Shown one piece after another: positions 1 through 4,257 of a stretch of DNA of 7,586 nt. Position 1 is the stretch's first letter. Every line of letters starts with the position of its first letter. The translations under genes and the position numbers were made by a program. The notes below the pieces were generated by a model. It had not been told where the DNA came from. It made no database searches and worked only from the letters and a program-made list of their open reading frames with translations. Origin of the DNA: UBA5972 sp964600965 (GTDB lineage Bacteria; Pseudomonadota; Alphaproteobacteria; Rhodobacterales; Rhodobacteraceae); NCBI GenBank assembly GCA_964600965.1, contig CAZRLO010000122.1, forward strand, positions 1-7,586, given 5' to 3'.

Positions 1-55
1 CGGAATAGGTGGCGGTAGAGGCCGCGTCGGCCTTTAGGTGATACCGGGTTATCAA
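1..55 (-). CDS. DUF1643 domain-containing protein, N-terminal fragment (cut by window edge)
   Basis: Only about 18 codons are visible, reading leftwards off the window. From a TTG at 55-53 the product begins MITRYHLKADAASTATYS. This resembles the N-terminus I remember for Rhodobacterales DUF1643 proteins (M-I-T/S-R, then a K-x-D-A-x-S-x-A-x-Y-S pattern); the comparison is from memory. DUF1643 proteins are small and have no firmly established function. The start is uncertain. An in-frame ATG lies at 97-95, but its nearest GGAGG (116-112) is 14 nt away, which is long; the TTG has only a weak G-rich stretch upstream. I prefer TTG because the family N-terminus would begin there. The gene lies downstream of truB on the same strand, separated by a hairpin element, so it is probably transcribed at least partly on its own. 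The fragment is too short to exclude another identity. Confidence 0.55.
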   Translation of the reverse strand, partial: MITRYHLKADAASTATYS

Positions 56-127
56 TTCAGCGCCCCGGATCGAACAGACGCGCCCGCGGCGCGGCATGTT
101 CAGTTGCGCCGCCTCCGGCGTCGCGGT

Positions 128-180
128 GGTTGGGGGCCCTGCCCCCAAACCCCCGAGGTATTCTTGAAAAGAATAAGCAG
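128..180. repeat. Tandem hairpin element after truB (possible terminator or dispersed intergenic element)
   Basis: Two perfect stem-loops sit side by side. The first has arms TTGGGGGC (130-137) and GCCCCCAA (141-148) around a 3-nt loop. It is followed by a C-run and GAGG. The second has arms TATTCTT (159-165) and AAGAATA (169-175) around GAA. On the minus strand the AT-rich hairpin begins six bases after the truB stop and the GC-rich one follows. Neither is directly followed by a classic T-run on either strand, so a canonical intrinsic terminator is not proven. The pattern of a GGGGGC-x-GCCCCC hairpin, a C-run, then GAG/GGTATT is one I recall as frequent in Rhodobacterales intergenic DNA. Transcript-end or mRNA 3'-end protection is an inference. 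Confidence 0.6.
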
Positions 181-181
181 G

Positions 182-1087
182 TCATCGGTTGAACACCCGG
201 GACGGGTGCAACTCTCCGGCCCGGTAGATGCCGATGGCGACCGCATGTCCATCGAGCGAGGCCCAGGCCTCGTCGCCGTAGGCGGCGTCGGAGGTGATGA
301 CCGGGGCGGGATTGCCGTTGCGCAGGCTTGCTGCGGCCTGCGCCGTGCAGCGCAATTCGGGCAGGTTGGCGAGGCCGTCTTCAAGCGGGTGCAAAAGATT
401 GTCCAGATCGGGAGATTTGGCCAGCGCGTCGATCTGATCCAGCGACACACCGTCTGCGGCGTCAAATGAACCTGACCAGATGCGGCGCAGCGTGGTGACA
501 TGCGCATGGCAGCCCAGCACCGTGCCCAGATCGCGGGCGATGGCGCGGACATAGCCGCCCTTGCCGCAGGTCATTTCCAATTCGGCATGGTCGGGATCGG
601 GTCGGGCGGTCAGGGTCAGCGCATCGACGTAGAGCGGGCGGGCGGCAAGCTCGGTCACATCTCCCGCGCGGGCGCGTTTATAGGCGCGCTCGCCATCGAT
701 CTTGACGGCGGAAAATTGCGGCGGCACCTGGTCGATATCGCCGGTGAATGCAGCCAGCGCGGCGCGGATATCGTCGCAGCTCGGGCGGGTGTCGGATGTG
801 GCGATCACCTCGCCTGCTGCGTCGTCGGTGTTGGTGGCCTGGCCCAGCCGGATGGTGAAACGGTATGCCTTCAGCGCGTCGGTCACGTAGGGAACGGTTT
901 TCGTTGCCTCGCCAAGGGCAACGGCCAGAACGCCGGTGGCCGCGGGGTCCAGCGTGCCGGCGTGGCCGGCTTTGCGGGCGTCAAGGGCCCAGCGTACCTT
1001 GTTGACCACGGCTGTCGAGGTGATCCCGGCAGGCTTGTCGACAATCAGCCAGCCGGAAATGTCGCGGCCCTTGGCGCGGCGGGCCAT
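182..1087 (-). CDS. truB: tRNA pseudouridine(55) synthase TruB
   Basis: TruB isomerises U55 to pseudouridine in the T-loop of tRNAs in the cytoplasm. The 301-residue product is close to the usual bacterial length (about 300-315). The catalytic motif HAGTLDPAATGVL is present with the nucleophile Asp47 (equivalent to E. coli Asp48). The substrate-stacking tyrosine lies in KAYRFTIRLG (Tyr75), followed by GQATNTDDAAG. The second core motif GKGGYVRAIARDLG is intact. The C-terminal ~60 residues match the small PUA-like/TruB-C region. The ATG at 1087-1085 has AAGGG at 1099-1095, seven bases upstream and inside the 3' end of rbfA. The two genes are only 3 bases apart, so co-transcription and translational coupling are likely. 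Downstream lies the hairpin element at 128-180. In many bacteria truB sits in the nusA-infB-rbfA-truB-rpsO cluster; here only the rbfA-truB pair is kept. Confidence 0.97.
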   Translation of the reverse strand: MARRAKGRDISGWLIVDKPAGITSTAVVNKVRWALDARKAGHAGTLDPAATGVLAVALGEATKTVPYVTDALKAYRFTIRLGQATNTDDAAGEVIATSDTRPSCDDIRAALAAFTGDIDQVPPQFSAVKIDGERAYKRARAGDVTELAARPLYVDALTLTARPDPDHAELEMTCGKGGYVRAIARDLGTVLGCHAHVTTLRRIWSGSFDAADGVSLDQIDALAKSPDLDNLLHPLEDGLANLPELRCTAQAAASLRNGNPAPVITSDAAYGDEAWASLDGHAVAIGIYRAGELHPSRVFNR

Positions 1088-1090
1088 GGA

Positions 1091-1489
1091 TCAGCCCTTG
1101 TCCAGGTCCCGGCGGACATCGTCGCGGCCAAGCAGGCGGCGGGTTTCGTCCATCCGGTCGAAACTGTCGTCGATGACGAAGCGCAGTTCGGGCGAGAATT
1201 TCAGGGTCAGGCCCTTGTTGACCGAACGGCGCAGCTCATGGCGGTTGCGACGCAGCGCGTCGAGTGCCGCGTCGCGGCCCTGCCCGCCCAGCGGCAGCAC
1301 GAAGGCGGTGGCGACGCGCAGATCGGGCGAGGTGCGAACCTCGGCCACGGTGATCGACATCCGGTTGAGATCGGGGTCGTGGATATCGCCGCGGTTCAGC
1401 GCATCCGACAGGGTGCGCCGGATCAGCTCGCCCACGCGCAACTGGCGCTGCGTCGGGCCGGCGGCAGATTGAATGTGATGTTTCGCCAT
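1091..1489 (-). CDS. rbfA: 30S ribosome-binding factor RbfA
   Basis: RbfA binds the maturing 30S subunit, helps 16S rRNA 5'-end processing and is needed for cold adaptation in well-studied bacteria. The 132-residue product is a single type-II KH-like domain. Visible family signatures are QRQLRVGELIRRTLSDAL near the N-terminus, the strand ITVAEVRTSPDLRVATAFV, and SPELRFVIDDSFDRMDE near the C-terminus. The reading frame stays open upstream to 1654, but the ATG at 1489-1487 (MAKHHIQ) is where the family normally starts, and the upstream extension looks like translated spacer. Oddly, the bases before this ATG (ATAAACGACCGCGC) contain no purine-rich Shine-Dalgarno sequence. The gene heads a minus-strand pair with truB and is divergent from dapB. 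Confidence 0.95.
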   Translation of the reverse strand: MAKHHIQSAAGPTQRQLRVGELIRRTLSDALNRGDIHDPDLNRMSITVAEVRTSPDLRVATAFVLPLGGQGRDAALDALRRNRHELRRSVNKGLTLKFSPELRFVIDDSFDRMDETRRLLGRDDVRRDLDKG

Positions 1490-1510
1490 GCGCGGTCGTT
1501 TATGCCGGAA

Positions 1511-1553
1511 GCATCCGCCCTGCAAGCCGGGCTTTGCAAGCCCAAGCGGATGC
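1511..1553. repeat. Nested inverted and direct repeats between rbfA and dapB
   Basis: The outer arms GCATCCGC (1511-1518) and GCGGATGC (1546-1553) are perfect inverted repeats 27 bases apart. Inside them, TGCAAGCC occurs twice in direct orientation (1521-1528 and 1535-1542), 14 bases start to start. A further perfect inverted repeat, GGGCTT (1529-1534) and AAGCCC (1538-1543), overlaps the second copy. The cluster could be an operator, a cruciform or a folded leader. The sequence alone does not decide between these. Confidence 0.6.
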
Positions 1554-1577
1554 GAGTAGAGCGGGGGTGAAGCGGAT

Positions 1578-1581
1578 GGAG
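1578..1581 (+). promoter_or_regulatory. Ribosome binding site that sets the dapB start
   Basis: GGAG lies nine bases before the ATG at 1591. It overlaps an alternative in-frame ATG at 1576, which has its own possible site (GGTGA, 1566-1570). The family N-terminus (M-I/T-D-x-P-G-I-V) favours 1591. Confidence 0.6.
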
Positions 1582-1590
1582 CGGAATGCG

Positions 1591-2403
1591 ATGATCGATT
1601 GTCCCGGAATCGTGGTGACGGGTGTGTCTGGCCGGATGGGGCAGATGCTGGCACAAACTGTGCTGGCCTCGGACAAGGCGCGGCTGGTCGGTGCGGTGGA
1701 ACGCGGCGGGCACGGTTGGGTCGGGCAGGACCTGGGGGTGGCCATGGGCGGGGCGGCGATCGGGATCACAGTCACCGACGATCCGCTGGATCCGTTCGCC
1801 AAGGCCCAGGCGGTGCTGGATTTTACGGCACCTGCGGCGACGGTCGAATTCGCGCGTATCGCGGCGCAGGCGCGGGCGGTTCATGTGATCGGGACCACCG
1901 GGCTGAGCGGCGATGATCTGGCGGCGCTGAAATCGGCGGCGCGGCATGCGGTGATCGTGCGGGCGGGCAATATGAGCCTGGGCGTCAACCTGCTGGTCAA
2001 GCTGACCCGGATGGTGGCCGAGGCCCTGGACGAGGATTTCGACATCGAGGTGATCGAGGCACATCACCGGGCGAAGGTGGACGCGCCATCGGGGACCGCG
2101 CTGATGCTGGGGCAGGCGGCGGCGGAGGCACGCGGAGTGGATCTGGCGCAGGTGTCGGATCGCGGGCGCGACGGGATGACCGGGGCGCGGCGGCGCGGGG
2201 ATATCGGGTTTTCGGCGATCCGGGGCGGTGACCTCATCGGCGAGCATGACGTGATGTTCGCCGGGGCGGGTGAGCGTCTGGTGCTGCGGCATGTGGCCTC
2301 TGACCGGAGCTTGTTCGCAAGGGGGGCGCTGCGGGCGGCACTTTGGGGGCAGGACAGGAAGCCCGGTGAATACGACATGATGGATGTGCTGGGGCTGAGT
2401 TGA
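1591..2403 (+). CDS. dapB: 4-hydroxy-tetrahydrodipicolinate reductase DapB
   Basis: DapB uses NAD(P)H to reduce hydroxy-tetrahydrodipicolinate (formerly written as dihydrodipicolinate) to tetrahydrodipicolinate. This is a step of the cytoplasmic diaminopimelate/lysine pathway, which also feeds peptidoglycan. The product has 270 residues, the usual family length. The N-terminal Rossmann nucleotide-binding loop is GVSGRMG (residues 11-17). DFTAPAAT and GTTGLSGDD follow, then AGNMSLGVNLL. The substrate-binding signature EAHHRAKVDAPSGTA (156-170) carries His158 and Lys162, equivalent to E. coli His159 and Lys163. The C-terminal GEYDMMDVLGL is also typical. The frame is open back to 1534, with other starts at ATG 1576 and GTG 1567. 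The ATG at 1591 is preferred for its GGAG nine bases upstream and family alignment. It is divergent from rbfA, and nothing follows it closely on the same strand. Confidence 0.97.
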   Translation: MIDCPGIVVTGVSGRMGQMLAQTVLASDKARLVGAVERGGHGWVGQDLGVAMGGAAIGITVTDDPLDPFAKAQAVLDFTAPAATVEFARIAAQARAVHVIGTTGLSGDDLAALKSAARHAVIVRAGNMSLGVNLLVKLTRMVAEALDEDFDIEVIEAHHRAKVDAPSGTALMLGQAAAEARGVDLAQVSDRGRDGMTGARRRGDIGFSAIRGGDLIGEHDVMFAGAGERLVLRHVASDRSLFARGALRAALWGQDRKPGEYDMMDVLGLS

Positions 2404-2630
2404 GGCTTTGGGTTTGCGTTGAAGCAATTGACGACATCGACAGAGAACAGTGCTGATTGCGGGCCTGCCACCGCGCGGTTTGGTGCCGGAATGTGCGCTG
2501 CCGCGCGCCGATTTCTGTGCCTTGAGAGGTGACGCATTCCGATGAGACAGGCGCGGATATACGGCGCCGGAAATGCAGGTATTTGTGAAAAGTAGAAGCA
2601 GGGACCCGGCGTTCCGGAGATGTTTCGCGG
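2404..2630. other. Convergent spacer without a recognised gene
   Basis: These 227 bases separate the dapB stop from the stop of the minus-strand DUF1674 gene. I find no strong terminator. The only structures seen are a 10-bp palindrome ACCGCGCGGT (2470-2479) and short weak stems. A TTGACG at 2428-2433 resembles a -35 box, but the bases 17 positions further (TGCTGA) are a poor -10. A 17-codon reading frame occurs at 2542-2595 (begins MRQARIYGAGNAG). Nothing here supports a gene with confidence. Confidence 0.5.
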
Positions 2631-2810
2631 CTAGAAGTCTACCGCAATACCTTTCTTTTCCCAATCGCCGAAGCGCGCCGGGTCGGGGCCGTCGCGGCCG
2701 CCTAGCTCCCTGCACGGTGCAGCGGCTTTGCGGTTTTTGCGGCGGGCCTCGGCCTCGGCCAGGGCGCGCTTTGCCTGCGGCGTGAGTTCGGGGTCGTCTG
2801 CGTCGGGCAT
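2631..2810 (-). CDS. DUF1674 / SdhAF4-like small protein (probable succinate dehydrogenase assembly factor)
   Basis: This 59-residue product has a charged Ala/Lys/Arg-rich helix (PQAKRALAEAEARRKNRK, about residues 11-28). It ends in the DUF1674 hallmark: ELGGRDGPDPARFGDWEKKG followed by the C-terminal IAVDF. The eukaryotic member SDHAF4/Sdh8 is a chaperone for the flavinylated SdhA subunit during succinate dehydrogenase assembly. The same role here is inferred from family membership. The open frame extends upstream to 3305 through rsmB, but that part is antisense shadow. The ATG at 2810-2808 is chosen because AAGGA (2821-2817) lies six bases upstream and the length fits the small bacterial members. 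It is divergent from rsmB with a 73-bp spacer and convergent with dapB. I recall DUF1674 genes next to rsmB in other alphaproteobacteria. No sdh genes are in the window. Confidence 0.88.
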   Translation of the reverse strand: MPDADDPELTPQAKRALAEAEARRKNRKAAAPCRELGGRDGPDPARFGDWEKKGIAVDF

Positions 2811-2883
2811 CGGGTTTCCTTGTGGCGCAATATGGCTTGGTATAGGCGCAGTGGAGCCGGATTTGAAGTCGGGAGAGAGCAGC
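2811..2883. promoter_or_regulatory. Divergent DUF1674/rsmB promoter spacer
   Basis: This 73-bp spacer separates two divergent starts and is locally less GC-rich around 2826-2846. On the plus strand TTGTGG (2820-2825) and TATAGG (2841-2846) resemble -35 and -10 boxes, but with a short 15-base spacer. On the minus strand TATACC and CATATT are possible -10 cores without a clear -35. The spacer also carries both ribosome binding sites: AAGGA (2821-2817, minus) and GGGAG (2871-2875, plus). Confidence 0.35.
2817..2821 (-). promoter_or_regulatory. Ribosome binding site that sets the DUF1674 start
   Basis: AAGGA on the minus strand lies six bases upstream of the ATG at 2810-2808. It is the main evidence for a 59-codon gene rather than the much longer open frame that runs antisense through rsmB. 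Confidence 0.75.
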
Positions 2884-4161
2884 ATGGCAAAGGCGGGTGT
2901 AGCGGCGCGGGCATCGGCGCTGTTCCTGCTGGGGCAGGTCACCGGCGAGGGGCGGTTGTTGTCGGAATTGCTGCCGGGTGCGCTGGAGAGGCTGCCGGTG
3001 GAGGACCGGGCGCGGGCACAGCGGCTGGCGCTGACAACGCTGCGCTGGATGGACCGCGCCGACCGGATGCTGGGACCGTATCTGAAGCGGCGTCCCGGTG
3101 AGGAAGTGCATAACATATTGCGGCTGGGTGTCGTCGAGATGGCGGTCGATGGTTCGGCCCCGCATGGCACCGTTGATGTGCTGGTGTCGCTGGCCCGGAA
3201 ATCGCCGCGCGGGCAGGCCATGGCCGGTTTGGTCAATGCGGTGCTGCGGCGGGTGGCCGTTGATCTGGAAAGGTGGCAGAAGCTGCCGGTGCCGCGGCTG
3301 CCCAAATGGCTGCGCGGGCCGTTGATAGCAGGTTATGGCAAACCCACGGTTGCGGCGATGGAGGCGGTGCATTGTCAGCGTCCGCCGCTGGATGTCACGG
3401 TTCGGGACGCGGAGGCGGTGCAGCGGATCGCCGAGCGGCTGGGTGGGTCTGTGCTGCACGGCGGCACGGTCAGAGTGGCGGGCGCGGGGCAGGTTTCGGC
3501 GTTGCCGGGGGATGACGCGGGCGGATGGTGGGTGCAGGATGTGGCCGCCGCGATGCCCGCGCGCGTGCTTGCGCCCGCGCGGGGCGAGCGCGTGCTTGAT
3601 ATGTGTGCGGCACCTGGCGGCAAAACCATGCAAATAGCCGCCGCCGGGGCCGTTGTGACTGCGCTGGACGTATCGGGCGCGCGGCTGGGGATCGTGGCGG
3701 AAAACCTCAAACGCACCGGGCTGTCGGCGGATCTGATCAAGGCGGACGCGCTGGAATGGCCGGCGGGCGCACCGTTCGACGCGATCTTGCTGGATGCGCC
3801 ATGCAGCGCCACCGGCACGATCCGGCGGCATCCGGACCTGCCTTATGCCAAGGACGGTACCGGCTGGAACGCTTTGTTCGGCCTGCAAGCTGCGATGATC
3901 GACCGGGCAGTGGCCCATTTGCGGCCCGGGGGGCGTCTGGTCTATTGCACCTGCTCGCTGTTGCCGGATGAAGGCGAGGTACAAATCGAGGCAGCACTGG
4001 TGCGGCACCGTGACCTGGTGCTCGACAAGGCGGCGATTGAACGGGTCGGGTTACCGAAGGGATGGTCGGGGCAGGAGGGTCTGAGGCTGCGACCGGATTA
4101 TTGGGCAGAACAGGGCGGAATGGACGGGTTTTTCGTCGCCGCCCTGCGAAAAGCTGCCTGA
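2884..4161 (+). CDS. rsmB: 16S rRNA (cytosine(967)-C(5))-methyltransferase RsmB (Sun/Fmu family)
   Basis: RsmB methylates C967 of 16S rRNA using S-adenosylmethionine. The 425-residue product matches the usual length (E. coli 429). The N-terminal ~130 residues are a NusB-like helical RNA-binding domain (ALTTLRWMDRADRMLGPYL, then NILRLGVVEMAV and GLVNAVLRRVA). A linker leads to the Rossmann methyltransferase domain. The SAM loop LDMCAAPGGKT spans residues 238-248 and DVSGARLGIVAENLKR follows. The two-cysteine catalysis of this family is intact: DAPCSATG with Cys307, and YCTCSLLPDEGE with the nucleophile Cys357. The frame is open from 2728. The ATG at 2884 is chosen for GGGAG (2871-2875) eight bases upstream and for the family N-terminus. 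It is divergent from the DUF1674 gene and leads the plus-strand set rsmB, heparinase-like gene, purH; 96 bases separate it from the next start. Confidence 0.95.
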   Translation: MAKAGVAARASALFLLGQVTGEGRLLSELLPGALERLPVEDRARAQRLALTTLRWMDRADRMLGPYLKRRPGEEVHNILRLGVVEMAVDGSAPHGTVDVLVSLARKSPRGQAMAGLVNAVLRRVAVDLERWQKLPVPRLPKWLRGPLIAGYGKPTVAAMEAVHCQRPPLDVTVRDAEAVQRIAERLGGSVLHGGTVRVAGAGQVSALPGDDAGGWWVQDVAAAMPARVLAPARGERVLDMCAAPGGKTMQIAAAGAVVTALDVSGARLGIVAENLKRTGLSADLIKADALEWPAGAPFDAILLDAPCSATGTIRRHPDLPYAKDGTGWNALFGLQAAMIDRAVAHLRPGGRLVYCTCSLLPDEGEVQIEAALVRHRDLVLDKAAIERVGLPKGWSGQEGLRLRPDYWAEQGGMDGFFVAALRKAA

Positions 4162-4257
4162 TGCGGCGATAAGGCCATGACAGCAACGCGCGGGCTGGGT
4201 ATGTTTGCCAAAAAAGCACCGATGGCGTGAGCACCAGCCGAGGCAAGGCAATATTTC
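4162..4257. other. Spacer between rsmB and the heparinase-like gene
   Basis: This 96-bp spacer shows no convincing terminator or promoter. GGCTGG (4193-4198) and CCAGCC (4234-4239) could pair, but over a 35-base loop. A 17-codon reading frame (4177-4230, MTATRGLGMFAKKAPMA) lies inside it. AAGG at 4245-4248 is nine bases before the GTG start of the next gene. Read-through from rsmB is plausible. Confidence 0.4.

Larger units (their letters stand above)
1490..1590. promoter_or_regulatory. Divergent rbfA/dapB promoter region
   Basis: This 101-bp spacer must supply the start signals for both genes unless transcription enters from elsewhere. On the minus strand a weak -35-like TTGCAG (1525-1520) is followed after 16 bases by a -10-like ATAAAC (1503-1498), placing a start within a few bases of the rbfA ATG. 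On the plus strand TTGCAA (1534-1539) is followed after 17 bases by TAGAGC (1557-1562), a poor -10. Both boxes match the consensus weakly, so the assignments are tentative. The -35 candidates fall in the repeat cluster listed separately, which would suit control by a DNA-binding protein, but no regulator is identified. Confidence 0.35.

Noticed and set aside
500..1570. Plus-strand open frame (356 codons) opposite truB and rbfA
   Set aside because: It is Gly/Ala-rich low-information protein antisense to two clear housekeeping genes; its start lies inside truB with no supporting ribosome binding site noticed.
2428..2456. TTGACG followed 17 bases later by TGCTGA as a small-RNA promoter
   Set aside because: The -10 element is poor and no terminator-like hairpin with a T-run follows in the spacer.
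1423..4008. Very long minus-strand open frame (861 codons) across dapB, the spacer and rsmB
   Set aside because: It is antisense to two confidently identified genes, is rich in Arg, Pro, His and Gln as expected of a shadow frame in GC-rich DNA, and shows no recognisable domain.
4193..4239. GGCTGG/CCAGCC as an rsmB terminator
   Set aside because: The stem is only six bases over a 35-base loop and has no T-run.
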